Source: an uncultured Treponema sp.
Lineage (GTDB): Bacteria; Spirochaetota; Spirochaetia; Treponematales; Treponemataceae
NCBI GenBank assembly: GCA_937902125.1
Contig: CALDIB010000051.1
Coordinates: 1 to 31,723 of the forward strand
DNA: 31,723 bases
Reading direction: 5' to 3'
The notes beneath the pieces were generated by a model. That model worked only from the letters and a program-made list of their open reading frames with translations. It made no database searches and was not told where the DNA came from. Positions 8,935 to 16,484 of this stretch are shown in pieces. The stretch's first letter is position 1. The number at the start of each line of letters is the position of its first letter. Made by a program: the position numbers and the translations under genes.

Positions 8935-8962
8935 TTGACAATTCAGTTGAGTGTTGTATAAT
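8935..8962 (+). promoter_or_regulatory. Consensus promoter of the small RNA upstream of the array
   Basis: Perfect TTGACA (8935-8940), 16-bp spacer, perfect TATAAT (8957-8962). This is the same hexamer pair and spacing that occurs inside each CRISPR repeat. Predicted start near 8969. Confidence 0.85.
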
Positions 8963-8968
8963 AGTAAT

Positions 8969-9034
8969 CACTTGGGCTGGTCGAAAGACCCGGGTCCAAC
9001 CTACTAGGCGGGGAAACTCCCCGCCATTTTTTTT
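8969..9034 (+). ncRNA. Structured small RNA (about 65 nt) preceding a DUF3800-like gene start
   Basis: The RNA begins about 7 nt after a perfect promoter. It contains a GGTC-GAAA-GACC tetraloop hairpin (8979-8990) nested inside TTGG/CCAA pairing (8972-8975 with 8996-8999). It ends in a strong terminator: GGCGGGGA/TCCCCGCC (9007-9025) followed by eight T residues (9027-9034). A ribosome site and an ATG that looks like the start of a DUF3800 protein follow directly. Families of structured RNAs next to DUF3800 genes (the Rfam 'DUF3800' motifs) are known, and the layout fits; I could not check which motif it matches. It is not the tracrRNA: apart from a short CAACCT it does not pair with the repeat. 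Confidence 0.7.
9007..9034 (+). terminator. Intrinsic terminator of the small RNA
   Basis: 8-bp GC-rich stem GGCGGGGA/TCCCCGCC with a 3-nt loop, then ATTTTTTTT. It would stop almost all transcripts before the ATG at 9044, so the downstream gene start would be expressed only by antitermination or read-through. Confidence 0.9.
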
Positions 9035-9043
9035 GGAGAATGA

Positions 9044-9094
9044 ATGAAAAAACTAAGCGTCTTTGTTGACGAATCGAGCGTCGTTGCAGGTTGA
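9044..9094 (+). pseudogene. Remnant N-terminus of a DUF3800-like gene cut by the CRISPR array
   Basis: A good ribosome site GGAG (9035-9038) precedes ATG at 9044. The reading frame gives MKKLSVFVDESSV, then runs into the first CRISPR repeat at 9083 and stops at 9092-9094. The opening K-x-L-S-V-F-V-D-E-S closely resembles the usual start of DUF3800 proteins (often SVFVDESGDFG). Only 13 native codons survive, so this is read as a gene whose remainder was lost when the array was placed or rearranged here. With so few residues, chance similarity cannot be excluded, but the RNA element and ribosome site in front support it. Confidence 0.55.
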
Positions 9095-10304
9095 CAGGAC
9101 AAATTAATCAGTTATAATTAACAAGTTTTTGAAGTGAACTTGCAAACAGTTGCAGGTTGACAGGACAAATTAATCAGTTATAATCGGGAATATCCGAACG
9201 CCAACGAATCTTGTGTTGCAGGTTGACAGGACAAATTAATCAGTTATAATGCAAAGAATTGGCGGTAATCGCAACACCAGTTGCAGGTTGACAGGACAAA
9301 TTAATCAGTTATAATATGTTACCGCTGCGGCCACGAGTGATGAAGGTTGCAGGTTGACAGGACAAATTAATCAGTTATAATTCGGAAGCAAACTGCAAAC
9401 GGAAAGCTGGAGTTGCAGGTTGACAGGACAAATTAATCAGTTATAATTTAAGATTGTTCCTGATTTAGATGCGGGGAGTTGCAGGTTGACAGGACAAATT
9501 AATCAGTTATAATTCTTGAAAAGCGTAGCGGTAAGGATAATGAGTTGCAGGTTGACAGGACAAATTAATCAGTTATAATGGCGTCCACGAGGAGTGTTTT
9601 TATGGGTAGGTTGCAGGTTGACAGGACAAATTAATCAGTTATAATAACGGACAAGGAGCAAATATGAAAAAAAACGTTGCAGGTTGACAGGACAAATTAA
9701 TCAGTTATAATCCGTTAGCCAATTAACGGCCGGTTTAATTAGTTGCAGGTTGACAGGACAAATTAATCAGTTATAATAAGTGTCGATAGACCTTGGAAGA
9801 ATTCCAAGTTGCAGGTTGACAGGACAAATTAATCAGTTATAATTCAGCACCTCTTAAAGCTTTGTATGGTGAGTTGCAGGTTGACAGGACAAATTAATCA
9901 GTTATAATATCTAATGAATGGCTCTAGCACGTCCAGAGGTTGCAGGTTGACAGGACAAATTAATCAGTTATAATCTAATTTTTCTTGTGAAAAATGGTCG
10001 GCGTGTTGCAGGTTGACAGGACAAATTAATCAGTTATAATTTTGAATCTTTAGGTAAATCGCCTTTACAGGTTGCAGGTTGACAGGACAAATTAATCAGT
10101 TATAATTTCTTTGACGCGGACAAAGTGCGAGGCTCTGTTGCAGGTTGACAGGACAAATTAATCAGTTATAATCATGTCCTCCGAGCGGGGCTTTCCGCCT
10201 CTGTTGCAGGTTGACAGGACAAATTAATCAGTTATAATTCGCACAGCGGTTCTTTGCAAGTCCACCAAGTTGCAGGTTGACAGGACAAATTAATCAGTTA
10301 TAAT
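9083..10304 (+). CRISPR. CRISPR array, 19 repeats and 18 spacers, type II-C
   Basis: Nineteen identical 36-bp repeats start GTTGCAGG and end TTATAAT. Sixteen spacers are 30 nt and two are 29 nt (9251-9279 and 9844-9872). All copies including both terminal ones appear identical, so no degenerate end repeat marks the old end. Each repeat contains TTGACA at repeat positions 9-14 and TATAAT at 31-36, separated by 16 bp: a perfect sigma-70 promoter ending at the spacer border. Plus-strand orientation is supported by that promoter, by the GTTG start shared with other II-C repeats, and by the tracrRNA anti-repeat. No spacer has an obvious match elsewhere in this window. Confidence 0.99.
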
Positions 10305-10363
10305 ACGTCCGGCGTAATTCTATTTCATGCAAAGAGATAGAATGCGTCGGACGTGTTATTTTT
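10305..10363. terminator. Long imperfect hairpin closing the array
   Basis: Directly after the last repeat, the arm at 10305-10323 (ACGTCCGGCG, TA, ATTCTAT) pairs with ATAGAATGCGTCGGACGT at 10337-10354, giving about 17 pairs with one mismatch and a bulge around a 13-nt loop. GTTATTTTT follows. It is placed to stop crRNA transcripts before they run antisense into cas2-cas1. The last repeat's own promoter would start transcription inside the left arm. Confidence 0.7.
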
Positions 10364-10372
10364 AAGGAAAAT

Positions 10373-10675
10373 TCAGAATAAAAGCAGTTGTTGGGATTCC
10401 TTTTTTTTGACTTTTTTTGTGGCTTTAAAGCTAATAATGTTCTCATATTGCCTGTCCGTTATGGTGATGATATCAACTTTTCCATCGTCAGGCAAGTTAT
10501 TTTGTATCAATTTATAATATTTTTCGCAAGCGTCTTTTCCAGAAAAGAGTTTTGTATAAATTGAATACTGAACCATGGCAAAACCATTGTCCAGTAAAAA
10601 ATTCCTAAAATCGGTCGCCGCTTTGCGTTCCGCTTTCTCTACAACTGGCAAATCGAACAAAACAAGCATCCACAT
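10373..10675 (-). CDS. cas2: CRISPR adaptation protein Cas2
   Basis: 100 aa from the ATG at 10675. It forms the spacer-integrating complex with Cas1. The N-terminal strand MWMLVLFDLPV carries the conserved aspartate, and the ferredoxin-like fold is suggested by NGFAMVQYSIYTKLFSG and by the strand VDIITITDRQYENII. The frame is open for another 32 codons upstream, but those overlap the end of cas1, and Cas2 proteins begin at this hydrophobic strand. The start is 10 bp after the cas1 stop, so the two form an operon. Its 3' end faces the CRISPR array. Confidence 0.93.
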   Translation of the reverse strand: MWMLVLFDLPVVEKAERKAATDFRNFLLDNGFAMVQYSIYTKLFSGKDACEKYYKLIQNNLPDDGKVDIITITDRQYENIISFKATKKVKKKESQQLLLF

Positions 10676-10685
10676 AAGTTCATAC

Positions 10686-11606
10686 CTATTCAATGCTGGC
10701 GTCGCCACAGTCGTCTCCTTTCCATATTGGAATTTCGATGGCCGCTTTTCTTTCTTCCAGCGCGTGAACATAGGAAGCCGTCAAATATTGCATGCTTTGA
10801 AAAGCAGGAGAATTGCCTTCAGAAGTATGAACTTTTACCCATAAACAGTCTGTCAATTTCTTTTTATGCTCTGGAGTCAGTTCTGCCTCGTCGTTTATTT
10901 CAAGACTGTACACAATGCAATCTACTATGGGGCGGTAAATTTCAAATAAGTCGTCAGCAAGACAAAATTGATTTAAATGATTGTCGTGGTGAAGTCCAAG
11001 CGAAGGAAGCAGGCCGCTTGAGCAAATTGCGCGCGCCATAGACGCTCTCATCACCGCGTATCCATAATTCAAAAAGGAATTTATTCCAGGCAAATCCCTG
11101 TCACGAATAAAGCCTTCGCCAAAAAGACTCTTCCAATAAATTCTGGCGGCATACGCTTCGCGATTGTCAGGGTCTCCAGACTTTACCATCAGAGCGATTT
11201 TTTCAATAAGCTTTACATTGTTTTCTTTACCGCAGATCTGTAAGCAAAGAGCCTGATTTTTTATTTTTTGAATCACTATTTGTTGCCAGATTCTTTTCTT
11301 AAATGGTTCGGAAGCGTCAATTTGTTTTTTTAGAATTTTCGCAAACAAGTAGTGGGAATAAACAGGAAGAACCATGCTTTGCGGCGAATAATTTTTTCCG
11401 CACAGCACTGTTACACAACCGCGTTCCGCAAGAGCATTTAAAACATTTTTTGAGAGCGTCGCTCCTTGCGCGGATACAAGCAAGACGCCTATGTCATCAA
11501 GCGGAACTTTTCCAAGTTCATCGGCTCCGCTTTGAATGACAATAAAGCCTCGGCTAAGAGATAAATAGCGATTTTCTTCGAAAATCTCCAGTACCCTGTT
11601 CAGCAC
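10686..11606 (-). CDS. cas1: CRISPR integrase Cas1
   Basis: 306 aa, the usual length for type II Cas1. It inserts new spacers with Cas2. The typical start MLNRVLEIFEENRYLSLSRG is present, with metal-binding residues expected at the Glu of NREAYAARIYW, the His of LGLHHDN and the acidic residues of DDLFEIYRPIVD. The start codon is GTG. A GATAAT box ends 6 nt before it (11613-11618), with a TTGTAA 17 bp further up, so the operon mRNA is probably leaderless. cas1 and cas2 face away from cas9, with the array between them. This differs from the common cas9-cas1-cas2 operon order. Confidence 0.96.
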   Translation of the reverse strand: MLNRVLEIFEENRYLSLSRGFIVIQSGADELGKVPLDDIGVLLVSAQGATLSKNVLNALAERGCVTVLCGKNYSPQSMVLPVYSHYLFAKILKKQIDASEPFKKRIWQQIVIQKIKNQALCLQICGKENNVKLIEKIALMVKSGDPDNREAYAARIYWKSLFGEGFIRDRDLPGINSFLNYGYAVMRASMARAICSSGLLPSLGLHHDNHLNQFCLADDLFEIYRPIVDCIVYSLEINDEAELTPEHKKKLTDCLWVKVHTSEGNSPAFQSMQYLTASYVHALEERKAAIEIPIWKGDDCGDASIE

Positions 11607-11612
11607 GCTTTA

Positions 11613-11641
11613 ATTATCGGCATGTTACACAGAATTTACAA
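11613..11641 (-). promoter_or_regulatory. cas1-cas2 promoter, leaderless
   Basis: On the minus strand TTGTAA (plus 11636-11641), 17-bp spacer, GATAAT (plus 11613-11618), then 6 nt to the GTG start of cas1. No Shine-Dalgarno is seen. Confidence 0.6.
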
Positions 11642-11687
11642 TTATTTTCTAAGGCGCGCTAAACAAAAAATCCAGCCGCCTCTCCCC

Positions 11688-14267
11688 TCACTCCTTTTCC
11701 GCCACGCGGTAGTCCCAGTTGTGCTTGGGGTAGCGGCCCTTCATCTCTTTGCAAATCTCTGGCCAAGTGTTTTGCCAAAAGTTTTCCAGGTCGCTGGTAA
11801 TTTGCAGGGGCCGGCGCGCGGGCGAAAGCAGTTTTAAAAGGACAGGAACGCCCATCACTTTTGGCGTCTCAAAGCAGCCGAATATTTGCTGGATTATTAT
11901 TTCTATCGTCGGAACCACTTTTTCGCCGTCAACGTAAACGACTTTTACCGAGCGGCCCGTTTGCAATTCAAGTTTTGACGGAACCTTTCGCTCCACCTCG
12001 GAACCGTTGTAAAAATAATATAGCGCGTCGTAAACGTTTTGCGCGCTGATTTTGTTCCCGGTCAAAAATGGAGCCAGCCATTGTTCCGCGTTTTGCGAAA
12101 GCCAGTTTTTGTCAAAGCGTTTTGGCGGAACTGTGTCCTGGCCAAGATTGCCGGCGGCGGAACTAGAATCGTTGGCAAGACCAATATTGCCGCCGCCCGC
12201 GCCACTCGCGCCGCCCGCCGCGGAAGCCTGCTCGTAAAATTTTCGCTTTACCAAAAAGGCTTTTGTCTTTTCGTCCAAGGGAAGTGAGTCAAAGCCGTTT
12301 TTTTGAACCGAAAAGCAAAGCGCGCTTTTTATGTCTTCGTCTCCGGCTTTGAGCGCCTTTTGGCTAAGAATTATTTTTCCGTATTGAGTGAATTCCGTCT
12401 TTACTATTTTTCCGTTTTCAAAATCGCAAACGACTTTTTTTTGCGCGCGGCTTAAAATCCATTCTTCAAGCTGAACGGAATCCAGCGCCTTGTATGAGTA
12501 AATCGCGCCTTGCGAGCTTCCCGCGTCCGCTTCCACGGCCACAATCCATTCTGGGCCAAGTCCGCCCTTGTAGTCCTTTAGCGCGGCAAGGCGGCCCGAC
12601 GGAAACTGGTAGACGCCCGCGTCCGCCGTCCTATGCGCGAGCCTGTCGGGAAAGCCCGCCAAGAGCGGGTCGGGAGGCGGCGAAAACTCCGCGCCTTTTT
12701 GCAAGCCAAAGAAGCGGCCACCCTTTTCGTTCTTGCCCGCAATTTGCGCTCCGGCTTCTTCAAGGCGCCGCTCTAAATTTAGAGCAAACTTTTTTTGCAA
12801 GGCCGGCGCTGAATCCTTGTATTGCGAGTACGGAAGGACAAAGGCGGCGCCGCCAAAAATCGCGGCGCAACCAAGGCGGGGACCAATTCCAAGCCTAAGA
12901 GCCGCCCGCCCTAAATTTGTAATCTGGCCTTCCTTGTCCAAACAGTTTAAAAGTTTCAGCAATTCTCTTGCCGTTTCCCAAGAAGACGGGGCGGGCGGGT
13001 CCAACCATTCAAGCGCGGCGGGATCCTGGCTTCCCCATTCGGCGCATTCCAAAAGCAGCTCGCTTAAGTCGCTGCGCAAGATTTCCGGCAGCGGATTTTT
13101 TGACCGCGGCTCGTTCTGGCTCCACAAGCGGACGCAAACGCCTTCTTGGGTTCGTCCGGCGCGGCCTGAACGCTGCGCGGCGGAAAATTCCGATTCGGGC
13201 ATTGTAACCAAGCGCGCCGCGCCGACGTTGTTGTCCATCACGCTCACGCGGGAAAGGCCTGAGTCAATTACGCAAACAACGTCTGGAATCGTAAGAGAAG
13301 TTTCGGCAATGGATGAAGAAAGAATGATTCTGGTTGTTCCAGCCGCTGCGGGCGACAAAATCTTTTTTTGCTCGTCAAAGGACACGGAGGAGTGAAGGCG
13401 CTCGATTTGAACGGCGGGCGAAATTTCGCCGCTTAGCTCGGAAAAGGTCTTGTTTATTTCGTAAATGCCGGGGAGGAAGACAAGGATTGAACGGCCCGCA
13501 GTTTTGGTTTTGCAAGCAGTCTCCGCCGCAAGCCCAGAAAGCGCCCAGCGGACGGCGGCGGAAACCGAAAGTTCAGGCTTGTAAAAAAAGTTGACTGGAA
13601 AAGTTCGTCCTGGAATTTCCAAAACGGGCGCCGGCGTTATGGCCTTGGAATCAGCCTCGGATTGGACAGCGTTTTTGGTCTTGCCTCCGTTTGCGGTTTG
13701 CGCGGCGTTCCCGATCTTGCTTTCAGTCTCGGCCGCGCCGACCGTTCCGCAAAACTGAGCGATCCGCCGCGCGTCAATCGTGGCCGACATGATGATTACA
13801 AACAAGTCGTCGCGAAGCTGCATCGCTTCCTTTAAAAACGCCAGCGCCAAGTCGGCGTTTATCGACCTCTCGTGAAACTCGTCCAACACAACGACGCTCG
13901 CATCTTCCAAACTTGGATCGGCCTGAAGCCGCCGCGTTAAAATAGCTTCCGTCATAACTTCTAGGCGCGTGGACTCGCTTGTCTTGTTTTCCAAAAACAC
14001 TTTGTAGCCAGCCGTTTGCCCGACCCGCTCTCCAAGCAATTCCGCCACGCGGCTGGCCACGTTCACGGCGGCAAGGCGGCGAGGCTGCAGCATCAATATT
14101 TTTTTTGGGAACTCTTCCAAAAGCGCGAGCGGAACGGCGGTGGACTTTCCGGCTCCTGTTTCCGCCGTCAAAATCAAAAAGCGCGACGGAGACGCTTTTA
14201 GCGCCCGGCAAATTTCGTCAAGGTGAGAATAGATTGGAAGGTTTTTTATTTGCTCCGCGCCAGTCAC
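11688..14267 (-). CDS. hrpB: ATP-dependent DExH helicase HrpB
   Basis: 859 aa, close to the usual HrpB length. Superfamily 2 helicase with Walker A AETGAGKST (35-43), DEFH box (129-132), SAT motif (about 161-163) and the arginine-finger region QRSGRAGRT. The characteristic HrpB C-terminal domain follows. The cellular substrate of HrpB is poorly known; RNA is assumed. Two low-complexity insertions stand out: about residues 178-213 (Ala/Thr/Lys-rich) and about 693-722 (Gly/Ala/Ser-rich), neither needed for the fold. The GTG start at 14267 follows AAGGCGG, which overlaps the stop of the chemoreceptor gene, so the two are likely co-transcribed. Confidence 0.93.
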   Translation of the reverse strand: MTGAEQIKNLPIYSHLDEICRALKASPSRFLILTAETGAGKSTAVPLALLEEFPKKILMLQPRRLAAVNVASRVAELLGERVGQTAGYKVFLENKTSESTRLEVMTEAILTRRLQADPSLEDASVVVLDEFHERSINADLALAFLKEAMQLRDDLFVIIMSATIDARRIAQFCGTVGAAETESKIGNAAQTANGGKTKNAVQSEADSKAITPAPVLEIPGRTFPVNFFYKPELSVSAAVRWALSGLAAETACKTKTAGRSILVFLPGIYEINKTFSELSGEISPAVQIERLHSSVSFDEQKKILSPAAAGTTRIILSSSIAETSLTIPDVVCVIDSGLSRVSVMDNNVGAARLVTMPESEFSAAQRSGRAGRTQEGVCVRLWSQNEPRSKNPLPEILRSDLSELLLECAEWGSQDPAALEWLDPPAPSSWETARELLKLLNCLDKEGQITNLGRAALRLGIGPRLGCAAIFGGAAFVLPYSQYKDSAPALQKKFALNLERRLEEAGAQIAGKNEKGGRFFGLQKGAEFSPPPDPLLAGFPDRLAHRTADAGVYQFPSGRLAALKDYKGGLGPEWIVAVEADAGSSQGAIYSYKALDSVQLEEWILSRAQKKVVCDFENGKIVKTEFTQYGKIILSQKALKAGDEDIKSALCFSVQKNGFDSLPLDEKTKAFLVKRKFYEQASAAGGASGAGGGNIGLANDSSSAAGNLGQDTVPPKRFDKNWLSQNAEQWLAPFLTGNKISAQNVYDALYYFYNGSEVERKVPSKLELQTGRSVKVVYVDGEKVVPTIEIIIQQIFGCFETPKVMGVPVLLKLLSPARRPLQITSDLENFWQNTWPEICKEMKGRYPKHNWDYRVAEKE

Positions 14268-14276
14268 AAGGCCGCC

Positions 14277-16352
14277 TTACGCCTTGAATTGATCGATTTC
14301 TTGGCCAATCTTTTCGATGGAATCCTTGACCTTTGAAGAAATGTCGGAAAGGTTGGCGCTGGTGTCGTTCATGTTCTTGGCGCCGGCGGCCATTTCTTCC
14401 ATGCTGGACTTAATCACAAGGGTTGTGTCCTGCAAGTGGTGAACTTCGTTGAGAATCATTTCGTTGCCTTCTTTCATTTCTTTGGAGGCGGTGCGAACTT
14501 CCACAGTGCTGTCGTTCATCACTTTTATCGAGTCAAGAATTTGTCGAGAGCCTTCGTTTTGCTCTTCCATGGCGGCGCGAATGTTTCGAACAAGCTCGTC
14601 TGTTGTTGAAATCAATTCTGAAACCGCGCTGAAATTTTCTTTGCTCTTTGCAGAAGCGTTGACTACTTGCGAAATGGTTTCAATAATCTTGTTCAGTTCG
14701 GCGCCGATTTTCTTTGACTCGCTTGAAGAAGTTTCAGAAAGCTTTCTGATTTCGTCGGCGACGACCGCAAAGCCTTTTCCCGCCTCGCCCGCGTGCGCGG
14801 CTTCGATGGCGGCGTTCATGGCCAAAAGGTTTGTCTGCTCGGCGATGTTGGCGATGGCGTGGTTGGCGTCCTGCAGGCTGTTGGACTGCTCGGAAACTTC
14901 CATAATTTGCTGGTCAACAAAATGCTGCTGCTCAATTCCGGTTTTTGAACTTTCTTCCAAAAGCTCAAAGGAGTCGGCCATTTTTTCAACGGACTGGTTG
15001 ACAGACTTGATGTTGCCAATCATTTCTTCAACGGCGGAACTGGCGCTTGAAACTCCGTCCGCTTGCTTTTGAATCATGTTCTCAAGGCTGTTGATGTTTT
15101 CGGCAATCTGCGCCACAGCGGCTGAAGTTTGAGAAACGGCGTTGACTTGGTTTCCAACTTGGCTTCCGACGCTTTCGATGTTGGAAAGAATTTCTTCCAT
15201 GGAGCTTGAGGCTTCGTTCACGCTTGAAGTCAACTCGTCTTCAACGCCGTTAAGAACGTTCTTGGAATCTTGAATTTGCGAAATGATTCCTTGCAGCTTT
15301 TGAATGAATTTGTTGAAGCCGTTTTCAAGGTTTCCAATCTCGTCGTTGCTGTTGACTTCAAGGCGCTGGGTAAGGTCCGCGCTTCCAGAAGCGATTTCGT
15401 TCACAGCGTTGTCAACAGTCTTTATGGGCGTCACGATTTTTATGGCGATGATTAAAGATATGATTATCGAAACCACAATGCCCGCCAAGGCCATGATTGC
15501 GATTAAGAACATGCTTCTTCTAATTGAAGTGAAAAGCTCGGAAGTGTTTCCCATTGTCACAAAAAGCCAGCCTGTTTCCGAACTGATGAGGGAAGAGGCA
15601 AAGTAATGGCCGTTTCCGGCTTCCAAGTCTATGTATGATTTCTCTTCCAACTGGGATTTAAGCGAAGCGAATTCCGGATAGTCGTCAAAGAAATTGGCGT
15701 TTAAAACTTTTGTTTCGTCAAAATGGGTGAGATAGTTTCCCTGCCTGTCCAAGATGAAAGAGTATCCGCCCTCAGAAAGTTTTATGTCTTGAATTATTTT
15801 TGTCAAATCCGAAAGCATGATGTCCAAGCCAACCACGCCCAAAGGATTGTTCCCGCTTCTGATGCAATAAGAAACGGTGGTCACAAGTTTTCCTGTGTCT
15901 TCGTCAACATAAGGGTCGGAAATGTTGGCTTTGTAAGAAGAGATTGCGTTAAAATACCACTCTTTTTTTGTTTGGTCGTAATCCGACTCTGGAATCCATC
16001 CGTCGCTGGAAATGAAGTAGCCGCCGTCTTTTACAGGAACTGATCCCGTGTAATAAACGCAATAATAAGCCGGATTGTCCTTGATTAAGGACAAAAGATC
16101 GTTTTGCCTTGTTTCCATCGATACTTCGGAACGCCGGGCGTAGATTCCCACGTCCTGGGCAATTCGCGCCGGAACGTCTATGAATTTATTTATTGAAATT
16201 ACAGCTTCGGAAAGATGGCCTTTGGCAATTTGCGACACGTTCTTTTTCAATTCTGACACTTCGCTTAAGAGAGTGGGAATCGCTATCAAAGCGATGGAAA
16301 GCAGCGCGATAAAGCTGAAGCTTAAGACAAGTTTATGTTGGATTTTTCTCAT
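14277..16352 (-). CDS. Methyl-accepting chemotaxis protein with dCache sensor
   Basis: 691 aa transmembrane receptor that signals to CheA/CheW. TM1 spans about residues 8-28. The extracytoplasmic double-Cache region (about 35-280) includes YYCVYYTG, KKEWYFNA, the disorder-promoting SDPYVDEDTGKLVTTVSY and GVVGLDI, motifs of small-ligand-binding Cache domains. TM2 (about 285-305), HAMP (about 305-360) and a long coiled-coil signalling domain follow, with the near-invariant tip AEQTNLLAMNAAIEAAHAGE and GKGFAVVADEIRKL. No C-terminal CheR-tethering pentapeptide is seen (ends QEIDQFKA). AGGAG lies 8 nt before the ATG. The ligand is unknown; amino acids are a common guess for this sensor type. It is divergent from trkA. 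Confidence 0.95.
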   Translation of the reverse strand: MRKIQHKLVLSFSFIALLSIALIAIPTLLSEVSELKKNVSQIAKGHLSEAVISINKFIDVPARIAQDVGIYARRSEVSMETRQNDLLSLIKDNPAYYCVYYTGSVPVKDGGYFISSDGWIPESDYDQTKKEWYFNAISSYKANISDPYVDEDTGKLVTTVSYCIRSGNNPLGVVGLDIMLSDLTKIIQDIKLSEGGYSFILDRQGNYLTHFDETKVLNANFFDDYPEFASLKSQLEEKSYIDLEAGNGHYFASSLISSETGWLFVTMGNTSELFTSIRRSMFLIAIMALAGIVVSIIISLIIAIKIVTPIKTVDNAVNEIASGSADLTQRLEVNSNDEIGNLENGFNKFIQKLQGIISQIQDSKNVLNGVEDELTSSVNEASSSMEEILSNIESVGSQVGNQVNAVSQTSAAVAQIAENINSLENMIQKQADGVSSASSAVEEMIGNIKSVNQSVEKMADSFELLEESSKTGIEQQHFVDQQIMEVSEQSNSLQDANHAIANIAEQTNLLAMNAAIEAAHAGEAGKGFAVVADEIRKLSETSSSESKKIGAELNKIIETISQVVNASAKSKENFSAVSELISTTDELVRNIRAAMEEQNEGSRQILDSIKVMNDSTVEVRTASKEMKEGNEMILNEVHHLQDTTLVIKSSMEEMAAGAKNMNDTSANLSDISSKVKDSIEKIGQEIDQFKA

Positions 16353-16484
16353 ATATATCTCCTAAAAAGCGGGCAGGACATGATAACTCATTTTAAAATC
16401 TTGTTCAAGAAGCGAATCCCCAGCCCTGCCAACTGTCAAATGTTTCCACTAGCAAAAGCCCGCGTTGCGCGCTAAAATGGAAGA

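Noticed and set aside
8969..9034. Small RNA between cas9 and array as the tracrRNA
   Set aside because: Only a short CAACCT matches the anti-repeat, while the RNA at 5403-5526 pairs over about 30 nt and has tracrRNA architecture.
9083..10304. Self-targeting spacers within this window
   Set aside because: I compared spacers by eye with the genes here and saw no match; a genome-wide search was not possible.
10676..10771. 32-codon N-terminal extension of Cas2
   Set aside because: It lies inside the end of cas1 in another frame and lacks similarity to Cas2.
12733..13395. 220-codon open frame antisense to hrpB
   Set aside because: It is a compositional shadow of a GC-rich gene, with basic, low-complexity content and no ribosome site.
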